64,000 nt of DNA, taken from NCBI RefSeq assembly GCF_026262505.1, contig NC_067203.1, forward strand, positions 20,503,411 through 20,567,410, in the 5' to 3' direction. The notes under the pieces are model-generated. The model worked only from the letters and a program-made list of their open reading frames with translations. It had not been told where the DNA came from and ran no database searches. The stretch's first letter is position 1. Each line of letters opens with the position of its first letter. Below, in pieces: positions 20,004 through 30,964 of this stretch. Source of the stretch: Trichomonas vaginalis G3 (Eukaryota > Parabasalia > Trichomonadida > Trichomonadidae). The translations under genes and the position numbers were made by a program.

Positions 20004-21524
20004 TCACTTTGTTCTACTCTTCTTCTTTGGTGTCGCTTTTGGTAACTTGCCCTCTGCTTCAAGTTGTTGCATCTTTGCCTCATGTTCACCTAGTATGTTG
20101 TAAATTTCCCATGTCCTTTTTGCCTTTGGGCTCTGGTCGCCCATCTCAGGTAACCTATATCCTAGAAAGATTTTGTCATAGTTTGTATTTGAGTCTTCGC
20201 GTATTGTTTGCATGACTCTTTCCTGAGTTTCCGGTTCAAGCTCTTCAAACAGAGCTTGTCCATATGGAATAAGCTCGTTTCCAAATATATGTTTTTGTAG
20301 CCATTCTGGTTTTCTTTCCATGTTACCAATAATATCTTTTGTGAATGGGAAAGCTTTTACCCAATGTTTCAGTCTTGCGTCATTTATTTCTGTAGTTGGT
20401 TTTATTTTGTCAAGGAACATGTTTTTCAATACTAACATTTCATTTGGTACTGTCCATTTGAGTTTTCTTAAATATTCATCCCTTCTCGGTTCATTGTCTG
20501 CAAAGTAAGTTTTTATGACATTTTGCAAACTTTCGTTTGCAAGGTCATGTACAATAGGTTCTCTTCCTTCTCTCTCCCTAACTTTCTTTCTAAACTCTTC
20601 ACCAAATATACCATCTCTATGGTTCTGTGTAGTTCTTTGAGATAAATGTTCTAGAACGTCAGGTGTTATATTTCCATCAGCCATGTTCATTTCATACTGG
20701 TCCAAAATATCTGCATGTTTCATATCTTTCAATGGCATTAAAGCCGCGCTGAAAATACCAGCTATATCTGGTTCACCATTCACTTCCATTGCGTCTACAA
20801 CTTCTTGGAATTGTGGTTGTAAGTTTATGAACCACCTATCCGGATTAGCTTTATGACCCCATCTCATTGTAGTTCCATAGTCTGCAGAAACAAAAGTAGG
20901 TTTGTTTCCATATTGGTTAGGTTCTGAATGAACTTTAAACAATGTTTCATTTCTATATGTTTTGGTGAAATTTAACCTTTTATTTTCACCGAGTTCAGCC
21001 AAAGATTGAACGTTATATGGTCGTAAGTAAAAAGGATTGTTGTATTTGCGTACATTTTCTTTCAGTACTTCCATTCTATGCTGAATATTTTCATCTGATG
21101 TTGGAGTCTTTTGTATGTCGGCGAACATTTTTCGATATTCTTCTACTATGTCAGCCGAATTTTTCTTAGACTCTTGGAAAGATTCCATATTCTCCGCATA
21201 CACTTGTTGAGGGTCAAGATTTTTCGGCTGTTCCAAATCTTCATCTAGTTCTGTGAAGTTAGTTTCCAAAGGAGGGATTTGTTCGTTTCCTTCAGGCTCT
21301 TCTAGCTGTTGTTGCTGAACTATTTCTTCCATGTCTGGTTGTATCTGAACTTCTTCCTGTGGAGTTTCTTGTACCTCATCTGCTGGCATTTCATATATTC
21401 CGAGACCGTTTTTAACAAGTTCCCTATCTAAGTCATCCGGACTCATAAACCTTTCTTCTTTCGTTCCGTCTCTATTTTTTACGCGTTTCATGAAGAGAGT
21501 TGAATTATCATTTAGCTCTGACAT
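20004..21524 (-). CDS. 506-aa Polinton protein, acidic N-terminus
   Basis: 506 residues. The first 110 or so are acidic and Gln/Pro-rich (EEVQIQPDMEEIVQQQQLEE). After that comes a helical globular part (RWGHKANPDRWFINLQPQF, LERKPEWLQKH-like) and a basic tail (KATPKKKSRTK). The start was set at ATG 21524, which overlaps the stop of the preceding gene as TGATG. It lies between the coiled-coil gene and the capsid candidate. No family recognised. Looks whole; the copy B version is broken. Confidence 0.7.
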   Translation of the reverse strand: MSELNDNSTLFMKRVKNRDGTKEERFMSPDDLDRELVKNGLGIYEMPADEVQETPQEEVQIQPDMEEIVQQQQLEEPEGNEQIPPLETNFTELDEDLEQPKNLDPQQVYAENMESFQESKKNSADIVEEYRKMFADIQKTPTSDENIQHRMEVLKENVRKYNNPFYLRPYNVQSLAELGENKRLNFTKTYRNETLFKVHSEPNQYGNKPTFVSADYGTTMRWGHKANPDRWFINLQPQFQEVVDAMEVNGEPDIAGIFSAALMPLKDMKHADILDQYEMNMADGNITPDVLEHLSQRTTQNHRDGIFGEEFRKKVREREGREPIVHDLANESLQNVIKTYFADNEPRRDEYLRKLKWTVPNEMLVLKNMFLDKIKPTTEINDARLKHWVKAFPFTKDIIGNMERKPEWLQKHIFGNELIPYGQALFEELEPETQERVMQTIREDSNTNYDKIFLGYRLPEMGDQSPKAKRTWEIYNILGEHEAKMQQLEAEGKLPKATPKKKSRTK

Positions 21525-23261
21525 CAAATATCTCGGAGTAAATTCATGTCATTTGGATGATATGCTATTAAATCATATCCCTTAGCGAGCTTGTATTTTC
21601 CAGGTTTGAAATTATATCCCATTTGGTGCTGAACCATAAAGCTAAATAGGTTCGGGTCAGTATTTCCTTCCTTGAACTTTCTAATAGCTTCTTTATATCT
21701 GTCACTAAAGTCAAGAGTATCTGGGTAACCATAATCTTCCTTAAGCATTTTTAAGAATTCTTGGTTTCCTTGTTCTCTACTTCTTTTATGTCCTTGCTCT
21801 GTTTGTGGTTGTTGTTGTGCAGGGTTTTGAACTGTTGGTTGCTGTGCAGGGTTTTGAACTGTTGGTTGCTGTGCAGTGTTTTGAACTGTTGGTTGTGGTG
21901 CTGGATTTTGAACTGTTGGTTGTGGTGCTGGATTTTGAACTGTTGGTTGTTGTGTTGGTTTTGGTGCATGCCTGTGTCTGTGTCCATGTGACGATGTAAA
22001 TGTTTTAGGTAGTCCTGGTGCAGGTGCTTCTCTTGGAGGGTTTGGTGGTATATAAGTTCCACTAGCTAGTATATAAGTTCCACCAGCTGGTATATAAGTT
22101 CCACCAGCTGGCACATATGTTCCATCTGCAGCATAATGTCCTACCTGACTTTTCGTTTTTAAGAAAGCATTTACTAGGTCTGTTTTGGTCTGTTGTAACT
22201 CTTTTTCTTGACTTTCCACAACAGTTGCTCTAACGGCGTCATAGGCACTTTGAACTGCTTGTCTCGTTGCTGCATCTGTTATTTTCGTCATATTTTGTGC
22301 TACTTCTCTTAACTCTTTGTCGAAACCTTCAGACTTCAGTTTCTTTCCAGATGAGAAGTCGTTCACTAGTTTCACCTTACTATGAAGAGCTTCGAAGGCA
22401 TTCTTAAAGTCAGCATTCATTAAAGCTTCATTTGAACTGTCTTCATCCGCTTGTATTTTGTCCTTATTGACCCTATAAGTTGGGCTGCTTTAGCGTTGGC
22501 TTGGGCATCTAACCAGTCATTATTAGCTTTTATATATTCTGCGCTTTTCATTGCCTTTTGCATGGCTGCGTCGTTATTTTTACTTTCTTGTGCTAAGTTT
22601 TCATACTGTACGGTTTGGTTTTGCAACTGTAAAAGTTTTTCTGCCTTTACATTTGCTTCAACTTCTTTTTATACTCATCGCTATCCATATATGTCTTCAT
22701 GGCTTTTTGTTTGATTTCTTCATCTTTCAGTACTTTATATTGAGTAGTATGGTTTTTCAAATTTATAACATCTTGTTCCATTTTTGCTACTTCTGCTGCT
22801 TTTTCTGACACTTTTTTCGCATATTCCTCTGTACTTAGTTCTTTCAGTTGTTCTTCTTTCTTCTTTTTCTCTACGTTTAACTCATTGAGTTTCTTTGTGT
22901 GTCTGTCATATTCTAGTTTCTTTTCGTTTTCACTTATTTGTTTCTGTATGTCTATGTTTGACTTTTTGACATCTGTTATTGATTTTTGAGTGAACTCAAA
23001 TTCATTTGACTTTGAGGTTATAAGCTGTTCCGTCTGCAGCTCCACCATAGCCTGCCATTTTCGCTAAAAGTGCCGCTCTTAAACCTCCACTCTGTGCACC
23101 AATAACTCGGTTTAAAAGCATAGGGTTGCTTGACATTTTTGCAACATAGTGGGGTCATTCATCATTTGTTGTTGCAACTGTTGTTGTGGTGTCAGTTTTA
23201 CTATTGGATGTTTCAATGCTCCCTTCCTCTTACGTATATTCTTACGTAGCTTACGTGGCAT
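21524..23261 (-). pseudogene. Coiled-coil and PTVQN-repeat Polinton protein
   Basis: Counterpart of 27559-29300, the gene nearest the element end. It has a very basic N-terminus (MPRKLRKNIRKRKG), a long Lys/Glu coiled coil, a short Gly-Tyr repeat (PAGGTYI) and five roughly 9-residue PTVQNPAPQ-type repeats, then a folded C-terminus. Function unknown; the basic N-terminus and coil would suit a virion core or DNA-binding protein (inference). Broken. Confidence 0.65.
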
Positions 23262-23561
23262 TTTAAGTGAAGTAAAAAACGGTTTTTGACAGATGTTTAT
23301 ATGACACTTTTTGTTCAGCACAAAAAACTACTCGGTCAAAGTGTTGTTAGTTTTGTAAAATAACCGTCCTATCTCATTCTATAAGGGGGAAAAGGCTTCT
23401 CAAAGTATACTTCCTTGGAACGCCCGTAACTTTTCCTGTAGCGATGATAGACCCTTACTTGTCCGGACAAAGTTATACTATTTTGAGTGCTCTACAAAAA
23501 AGTCACCGGCTGGTCGGCTGGGGTTCGGTCCTCCTCTTGGGTCTTGGGCAAAATTTCTTAT
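23262..23561. other. Subterminal noncoding DNA of copy A
   Basis: About 300 bp between the last gene and the terminal repeat. It matches the same zone of copy B (27285-27558), including the stretch around GTATACTTTGAGAAGCC. It contains no gene; it may hold the promoter of the end gene and sites for replication proteins, none of which I can name. Confidence 0.6.
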
Positions 23562-23606
23562 GGGCTAGAGGGCGCAACGCGCCTGGAAGCCCCACTTACC
23601 TGACCT
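23562..23606. repeat. Terminal inverted repeat, right end of copy A
   Basis: 45 bp ending TACCTGACCT, matching both ends of copy B. The outermost bases read AG...CT when seen from outside, as is usual for Polintons. The flank CAGTA (23607-23611) should be the target duplication, whose other half is outside the window. Confidence 0.9.
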
Positions 23607-23711
23607 CAGTATATGAGAAGGAAGAATCCAAAATTTTATTTTTAAGGTTTTGCAAGAAATATTTTTATTAATAAACGGTAGAATAATAATAGGAATATCG
23701 ATATTAAAAAA

Positions 23712-24034
23712 GTGAATGTTGTACACAAAGACAACAATTGTCTATCAATTGTTGTCTTTGATTCAACTTTGACAAGAATCACAAATGATTCTTCTCAAAG
23801 TTGCTCAGTGAACAACAAACACTTGTTATTGTTTATAATTCAAGTGAATGTTGTACACAAAGACAACAATTGTCTATCAATTGTTGTCTTTGATTCAACT
23901 TTGACAAGAATCACAAATGATTCTTCTCAAAGTTGCTCAGTGAACAACAAACACTTGTTATTGTTTATAATTCAAGTGAATGTTGTACACAAAGACAACA
24001 ATTGTCTATCAATTGTTGTCTTTGATTCAACTTT
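23712..24034. repeat. 132-bp tandem repeat array with hairpins
   Basis: Units start at 23712, 23844 and 23976 (2.4 copies, essentially identical). Each has a perfect 15-bp stem CAAAGACAACAATTG with loop TCTAT (first at 23726-23760) and an 18-bp stem with one mismatch (first at 23764-23803). It lies about 100 bp outside copy A. The open frame across it is a by-product of the repeats. The design (unrelated hairpins in series, tandemly repeated) resembles the array at 10353-10675, but the sequences differ. Confidence 0.9.
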
Positions 24035-25451
24035 ATTAAAATTTTTAATTATATCTTTTAATTTATATTTATTTACGTTCACATTTCTTTTATATCCTTT
24101 ATATTAATATAAAATTTCGGTTGATCTTCACTCTTTTTCACATATTTTTTCAATAAGATACCCAATTTTTGTATTTATTCTGATTAATATTTTTCACTGT
24201 TAATTTTATTGATATCTCAAACTATTTCAACATTTAGTTTTTTAAAAACTCTATTTTTTGTTCTCTCTCTCAATTTTCAAAAGTCATTAATTTTGCATTA
24301 CTTTATTTAAAATATAATTAACATTGGATAAAAACATTTATTATAATGCCATTTTGGATCAATCTTATGATATTTCAAATCTTTTAAAATACACTCATTC
24401 ATAACAAATAGTTGCCCTAGACATGTGCGTAACCTCTGTGTACGATATTCCAACACCTTACGACCTGTATGCAAGTTTTTAATTATTGAATAAAAAAACA
24501 ACAACATACCGTACTTCGAGTATAAAACATGTATACCCTAATAAAAACAAAAATTAGGACATATTTGATTTATGATTTCTTTTCACAAATCGAAATTTTG
24601 ATCTCTCAATTTTAAACATTTTTCAAAAAAAAAACTTATAAATATATTTCTTATTGTATAATATTGAAAAATAAATCACCATGGATGAATATTACTAGTA
24701 CTTCAGAATTATTTATTTTTTCGATCTAAATATAGAAATAATATCTACTCTATATAAAAATAACAATTATTTAATTTTATTAAAATTTTTATTATTTGAT
24801 TAATATATTTTATGTGATATCTTAAATAGCAATAAAAACTACACCACATAGTTATTCTAGGGTACCTTCATCTACTTCTAGAATTATAGGCTCTGGATTC
24901 GAATCTATGGTGCGCTATTGATAAAGTAAATTTCTCCATAGGCCCCCAAAAAATTGACAACCCAGGAATTATAGGGTATTATAGAAGAATTTTGCATTTA
25001 TTAAAGAACCAACTAGCAGAATGCGATTACAACAATATTTAAAAATGGACAATATTAACATTGAATTTAATTCTTCATCTGAGAATCTGCAAATTTCTTA
25101 TCTTTTATGGATTGATATTTCATAAAGATGGAGAAGATAAAAATTGAAATTTCGTGGATTTCGATGCATCTAGTAATATGAGATAACAGATAGGTGTAGC
25201 GAAAATCAGATATATTAATATAATTTATTCAAAGGAAGACAAGATATTCAATCAGATTCATAGACATTTAAAAACTTGATGTCAAAGCTCTCAAAATTTA
25301 TCTTTGACATTTGATCTGAAGGTTAAAATTAGTTGAAATTCGGATTTAACTTTCATTGTTAAGTATAGTTCATTTCGGAAAACATTTTGTGAGTGTCAAA
25401 TTTGACAAAAATTACACCATAGAATTTTTATTTTATTTTATTTTTCAAAAA
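24035..25451. other. AT-rich intergenic DNA
   Basis: About 1.4 kb with no convincing gene. Short open frames (for example at 24307-24507 minus) lack recognisable features. Homopolymer A and T runs are frequent. A GGATTCGAATC stretch near 24896 looks like a tRNA B box, but no cloverleaf can be drawn around it. Confidence 0.6.
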
Positions 25452-26811
25452 ATGCTTAGCAACATTATTGCAATCAGCTTTGCAATGAAGTCCCAAGAGA
25501 ACATAAAGCATATACGAGAAAGCGACATTGATTACAATGGTAAATTAGAAGGATGCGATCAATCAAATACAATTAATTACACAGCTTATGATTATGAAAT
25601 TTTGCCAATTTATAAAATTGCTTCAGGACAATATAAATGCATCATTGGGAATATATTAATCGGTTCCGATTCAGATATTGTTGGGATTTCAGGTTTTCCA
25701 GATGAAAATAGTAATTTTGTATACTCAAATCTGATTCAAAAACCACTTGTTGCAATGGGAAAGACCAATTTCAAAAAGCATATGTCAGATCAACCATTTC
25801 CTATAACAAGAATTGGATGCAAGGATAAAACAAAGAGTTGTTCAGTTCAAATAGCATATTTACCAACAGTAGGTTATATGAAAAATAATGATCCAGAAGA
25901 AGGACCTACTGAAGCATCAGTTAAACTTGTTGTTGACACCAAATCAAATGGACAGAACACACTCAAAACTTATCAATCGAAAGATGCTAGCGGAACTATA
26001 AAAAGATTCTCATCCATCGGAATTTTTATTTCAAAGAGTGATAGAAAGTTTAGAAAATGGGAAATGGAAGGTGTACATGTTATGGCTTCCCCAGGCGATT
26101 TTATTTATGATTTTTCAAACAAAACAATGTCTAGTTTAACACCATATTGGACTATAGTTAGCCAAGATCGTGAAGAATTCTCAGAAGAAATATATGAATT
26201 CAGATTTAAATATGATGAGATACCAGATTCAGAATCATTGGCTCCGTTTTTATTTAGAGATGATCTTAGTCTCACAATTCCTACTAAGTATGGATTAAGG
26301 TCGCCAAAAAAAGTGCGGAAATTAAAAACCGCTGTTTGAGTACTTTCTGAGAGTCTGTTTGTCAGAAAGTATACATTTGTAAACTTTCTGACACTAAAAA
26401 ATTTTTGGCCCTTTCAAAGTTTTTGACAATGTCAAAAAGTATACATCGGTGCTCTCAATTTTCCTCTCAAACGGCGGTTTTTTAAAAACGCTCATTTTTT
26501 CATCGACCTTATACACCATTGAAAATGCAAGTCAGCCATGCCCACTAGATCCAGATCCACCAACACCAATTCCTGCACCAACATCAGAGCCAACACAAAA
26601 ACCAGAAGTAACAACACCAACCCAAACACCTACACAAAACTCAGATGATTCAAAACCAAACAAATCTAAGAAAACCATTACTATTTTATCTGTTTCACTT
26701 GGTATATTTATTTTGTCTAGTGTTATTCTCGCTATTTTTGTTCTCATTCTTACTCGTGCGCACAAAGCGAAGTCAGGTGCACTCACAGAAGATCTCATCA
26801 AATCAATATAA
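25452..26811 (+). pseudogene. Host type I membrane protein gene split by a 212-bp element
   Basis: Host gene of a family with another member at 55229-56413. Start ATG 25452 gives a short hydrophobic leader (MLSNIIAISFA). A beta-rich ectodomain follows (YKCIIGNILIGSDSDIVGIS, PITRIGCKDKTKSCSVQIAY), then a Pro/Thr-rich stalk, a transmembrane helix (ITILSVSLGIFILSSVILAI) and a short tail ending LTEDLIKSI. A TA-flanked element at 26298-26509 interrupts the gene between ectodomain and stalk; the frame then stops at 26339 within the insert, so the protein would lose stalk and anchor. The family name is unknown to me. A secreted form is possible. Confidence 0.75.
26298..26509. mobile_element. 212-bp mariner-type MITE (TA target site)
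   Basis: Begins AGGTCG and ends CGACCT, with inverted ends similar over about 44 bp (containing AAAAACCGCTGTTTGAG on the left and its near complement on the right). It is flanked by TA on both sides (26296-26297 and 26510-26511). The uninterrupted sequence GGATTATACACC is implied by the paralogue at 56060. No coding capacity. TA duplication indicates the Tc1/mariner superfamily, known in Trichomonas. Confidence 0.85.
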
Positions 26812-27234
26812 TTCTGTGCGCTTCCAAAATCATCTGCATTAATGATATTTGATTTAAAGGGGTTAAATTTACTAAATTTTAATTTCGGAAATTATTTTTT
26901 TTTAATTTTTTTATCCGATTTGTTACATAATTCTAATAATATTTATTAAAATTGTGAACAAATAAATAACTTATTAGGATTAAGGATGTATGGATTTCCC
27001 CAATCCACTAGGGCTGCTTGCTGTTTGGGATTCCCACTGTCCCAAATTGAAATTTTTCAATGAGATTCAAGAAAAAAATAAAAAAATGTGTGAAGGCAAA
27101 AAGAATTTAAAAAGGGTTATCTATAAAAGTATAATATTATGTGCAAATAAAGTAATTTTAGATATAATATCGCTTATATTAAAAATATATGAATTTGAAT
27201 AAATTAGAAATTTGAAATTATGCCTAAAAAAGTT
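26812..27234. other. AT-rich intergenic DNA before copy B
   Basis: About 420 bp after the membrane-protein gene. A 70-codon open frame at 26990-27202 has no recognisable feature and no family support. Nothing else stands out. Confidence 0.55.
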
Positions 27235-27239
27235 AAATT
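27235..27239. repeat. Target site duplication of copy B, left
   Basis: AAATT directly before the terminal repeat, matched by AAATT at 50605-50609. Five bp fits Polinton integration. Confidence 0.8.
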
Positions 27240-27284
27240 AGGTCAGGTATGAGGGGCTTCCAGGCGCGTTGCGCCCTCTAGCCC
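27240..27284. repeat. Terminal inverted repeat, left end of copy B
   Basis: AGGTCAGGTA followed by GGGGCTTCCAGGCGCGTTGC and on to TCTAGCCC. It pairs with 50560-50604 except for three bases just inside the tip. Unusually GC-rich for this window. Confidence 0.93.
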
Positions 27285-27558
27285 ATAAAAAATTTCTGAG
27301 GACGAGCCAGCCGTTGACTTTTTTGTAGAGCACTCAAAATAGTATAACTTTGTCCGGACAAGTAAGGGTCTATCATCGCTACAGGAAAAGTTACGGGCGT
27401 TCCAAGGAAGTATACTTTGAGAAGCCTTTTCCCCCTTATAGAATGAGATAGGACGGTTATTTTACAAAACTAACAACACTTTGACCGAGTAGTTTTTTGT
27501 GCTGAACAAAAAGTGTCATATAAACATCTGTCAAAAACCGTTTTTTACTTCACTTAAA

Positions 27559-29300
27559 ATGCCACGTAAGCTACGTAAGAATATACGTAAGAGGAAGGGA
27601 GCATTGAAACATCCAATAGTAAAACTGACACCACAACAACAGTTGCAACAACAAATGATGAATGACCCCACTATGTTGCAACAAATGTCAAGCAACCCTA
27701 TGCTTTTAAACCGAGTTATTGGTGCACAGAGTGGAGGTTTAAGAGCGGCACTTTTAGCGAAAATGGCAGGCTATGGTGGAGCTGCAGACGGAACAGCTTA
27801 TAACCCTCAAAGTCAAATGAATTTGAGTTCACTCAAAAATCAAATAACAGATGTCAAAAAGTCAAACATAGACATACAGAAACAAATAAGTGAAAACGAA
27901 AAGAAACTAGAATATGACAGACACACAAAGAAACTCAATGAGTTAAACGTAGAGAAAAAGAAGAAAGAAGAACAACTGAAAGAACTAAGTACAGAGGAAT
28001 ATGCGAAAAAAGTGTCAGAAAAAGCAGCAGAAGTAGCAAAAATGGAACAAGATGTTATAAATTTGAAAAACCATACTACTCAATATAAAGTACTGAAAGA
28101 TGAAGAAATCAAACAAAAAGCCATGAAGACATATATGGATAGCGATGAGTATAAAAAAGAAGTTGAAGCAAATGTAAAGGCAGAAAAACTTTTACAGTTG
28201 CAAAACCAAACCGTACAGTATGAAAACTTAGCACAAGAAAGTAAAAATAACGACGCAGCCATGCAAAAGGCAATGAAAAGCGCAGAATATATAAAAGCTA
28301 ATAATGACTGGTTAGATGCCCAAGCCAACGCTAAAGCAGCCCAACTTATAGGGTCAATAAGGACAAAAATACAAGCGGATGAAGACAGTTCAAATGAAGC
28401 TTTAATGAATGCTGACTTTAAGAATGCCTTCGAAGCTCTTCATAGTAAGGTGAAACTAGTGAACGACTTCTCATCTGGAAAGAAACTGAAGTCTGAAGGT
28501 TTCGACAAAGAGTTAAGAGAAGTAGCACAAAATATGACGAAAATAACAGATGCAGCAACGAGACAAGCAGTTCAAAGTGCCTATGACGCCGTTAGAGCAA
28601 CTGTTGTGGAAAGTCAAGAAAAGAGTTACAACAGACCAAAACAGACCTAGTAAATGCTTTCTTAAAAACGAAAAGTCAGGTAGGACATTATGCTGCAGAT
28701 GGAACATATGTGCCAGCTGGTGGAACTTATATACCAGCTGGTGGAACTTATATACTAGCTAGTGGAACTTATATACCACCAAACCCTCCAAGAGAAGCAC
28801 CTGCACCAGGACTACCTAAAACATTTACATCGTCACATGGACACAGACACAGGCATGCACCAAAACCAACACAACAACCAACAGTTCAAAATCCAGCACC
28901 ACAACCAACAGTTCAAAATCCAGCACCACAACCAACAGTTCAAAACACTGCACAGCAACCAACAGTTCAAAACCCTGCACAGCAACCAACAGTTCAAAAC
29001 CCTGCACAACAACAACCACAAACAGAGCAAGGACATAAAAGAAGTAGAGAACAAGGAAACCAAGAATTCTTAAAAATGCTTAAGGAAGATTATGGTTACC
29101 CAGATACTCTTGACTTTAGTGACAGATATAAAGAAGCTATTAGAAAGTTCAAGGAAGGAAATACTGACCCGAACCTATTTAGCTTTATGGTTCAGCACCA
29201 AATGGGATATAATTTCAAACCTGGAAAATACAAGCTCGCTAAGGGATATGATTTAATAGCATATCATCCAAATGACATGAATTTACTCCGAGATATTTGA
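27559..29300 (+). pseudogene. Coiled-coil and PTVQN-repeat Polinton protein
   Basis: First gene from the left end. The start at ATG 27559 (MPRKLRKNIRKRKG) is preferred over an upstream non-ATG start. Layout: basic N-terminus; Gln-rich stretch (TPQQQLQQQMMNDP); Gly/Ala patch (GGLRAALLAKMAGYGGAA); long Lys/Glu coiled coil; second helical region; Gly-Thr-Tyr repeats; PTVQN repeats; a folded tail near DYGYPDTLDFSDRYKEA. Its TGA stop overlaps the ATG of the next gene. No family recognised. Broken. Confidence 0.65.
28700..29020. repeat. In-gene short tandem repeats (GGTYIPA and PTVQN types)
   Basis: Two adjacent coding microsatellite-like arrays. The first has about four 24-bp units giving GGTYIPA-type residues; the second has five roughly 27-30-bp units giving QPTVQNPA-type residues. 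Both are conserved in copy A with the same order. The long open frames on the opposite strand, rich in Cys, Leu and Val, are by-products. Confidence 0.8.
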
Positions 29301-30816
29301 TGTCAGAGCTAAATGATAATTCAACTCTCTTCATGAAACGCGTAAAAATAGAGACGGAACGAAAGAAGAAAGGTTTATGAGTCCGGATGACTTAGATAGG
29401 GAACTTGTTAAAAACGGTCTCGGAATATATGAAATGCCAGCAGATGAGGTACAAGAAACTCCACAGGAAGAAGTTCAGATACAACCAGACATGGAAAAAT
29501 AGTTCAGCAACAACAGCTAGAAGAGCCTGAAGGAAACGAACAAATCCCTCCTTTGGAAACTAACTTCACAGAACTAGATGAAGATTTGGAACAGCCGAAA
29601 AATCTTGACCCTCAACAAGTGTATGCGGAGAATATGGAATCTTTCCAAGAGTCTAAGAAAAATTCGGCTGACATAGTAGAAGAATATCGAAAATGTTCGC
29701 CGACATACAAAAGACTCCAACATCAGATGAAAATATTCAGCATAGAATGGAAGTACTGAAAGAAAATGTACGCAAATACAACAATCCTTTTTACTTACGA
29801 CCATATAACGTTCAATCTTTGGCTGAACTCGGTGAAAATAAAAGGTTAAATTTCACCAAAACATATAGAAATGAAACATTGTTTAAAGTTCATTCAGAAC
29901 CTAACCAATATGGAAACAAACCTACTTTTGTTTCTGCAGACTATGGAACTACAATGAGATGGGTCATAAAGCTAATCCGGATAGGTGGTTCATAAACTTA
30001 CAACCACAATTCCAAGAAGTTGTAGACGCAATGGAAGTGAATGGTGAACCAGATATAGCTGGTATTTTCAGCGCGGCTTTAATGCCATTGAAAGATATGA
30101 AACATGCAGATATTTTGGACCAGTATGAAATGAACATGGCTGATGGAAATATAACACCTGACGTTCTAGAACATTTATCTCAAAGAACTACACAGAACCA
30201 TAGAGATGGTATATTTGGTGAAGAGTTTAGAAAGAAAGTTAGGGAGAGAGAAGGAAGAGAACCTATTGTACATGACCTTGCAAACGAAAGTTTGCAAAAT
30301 GTCATAAAAACTTACTTTGCAGACAATGAACCGAGAAGGGATGAATATTTAAGAAAACTCAAATGGACAGTACCAAATGAAATGTTAGTATTGAAAAACA
30401 TGTTCCTTGACAAAATAAAACCAACTACAGAAATAAATGACGCAAGACTGAAACATTGGGTAAAAGCTTTCCCATTCACAAAAGATATTATTGGTAACAT
30501 GGAAAGAAAACCAGAATGGCTACAAAAACATATATTTGGAAACGAGCTTATTCCATATGGACAAGCTCTGTTTGAAGAGCTTGAACCGGAAACTCAGGAA
30601 AGAGTCATGCAAACAATACGCGAAGACTCAAATACAAACTATGACAAAATCTTTCTAGGATATAGGTTACCTGAGATGGGCGACCAGAGCCCAAAGGCAA
30701 AAAGGACATGGGAAATTTACAACATACTAGGTGAACATGAGGCAAAGATGCAACAACTTGAAGCAGAGGGCAAGTTACCAAAAGCGACACCAAAGAAGAA
30801 GAGTAGAACAAAGTGA
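29300..30816 (+). pseudogene. Polinton protein with acidic N-terminus (506-aa family)
   Basis: Counterpart of the whole 506-aa protein at 20004-21524. The start codon overlaps the previous stop as TGATG. Helical globular C-terminal half (LERKPEWLQKH-like region, EELEPETQERVMQTIRED) and basic tail. Function unknown; its position before the capsid candidate suggests a structural or assembly role (inference). Broken. Confidence 0.65.
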
Positions 30817-30964
30817 AAATAGTGAAGAAGTAACTTCATCTAGTGAAAGTAGTGGCAATGAAGGAAAAAGAAGAGTTAAAAACTCAGTCAGGAAGAAAGT
30901 AAAGCTTGGTCCGAAACAATTATGACACATAAATCCAACTATTCTATATTTTTACCCATATGAA

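Larger units (their letters stand above)
1..23606. mobile_element. Polinton/Maverick copy A (left end outside window)
   Basis: Large Polinton-type element read from its right end (23606) leftward past position 1. It carries family B DNA polymerase, integrase, SF3 helicase, packaging ATPase, candidate capsid genes and a phage-like fibre gene, in the same order as copy B but inverted. The right terminal repeat is present. By comparison with copy B, about 2.2 kb including the methyltransferase end lies outside the window. Shared genes are almost identical to copy B, so it is a young insertion. It is broken in a few dozen places and also carries an inserted 846-bp element. Treated as a fossil. 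Confidence 0.93.

Noticed and set aside
23712-24034. Possible CRISPR array
   Set aside because: Repeat units are contiguous and identical with no unique spacers; the genome is eukaryotic.
23712-24107. 131-codon open frame across the hairpin array
   Set aside because: Its length results from a 132-bp repeat divisible by three; no protein-like features.
24307-24507. Minus-strand 66-codon open frame
   Set aside because: No start context, no family resemblance and AT-rich surroundings; cannot be told from chance.
24860-24930. tRNA-like stretch with GGATTCGAATC
   Set aside because: Resembles a B box, but neither the T stem nor an acceptor stem can be paired around it.
26990-27202. 70-codon open frame before copy B
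   Set aside because: Lys/Ile-rich as expected of AT-rich noncoding DNA; no conserved feature.
28825-29063. Cys/Leu/Val-rich open frames opposite the PTVQN repeats (and at 21761-21999)
   Set aside because: They are the reverse complement of a coding repeat and have no independent support.
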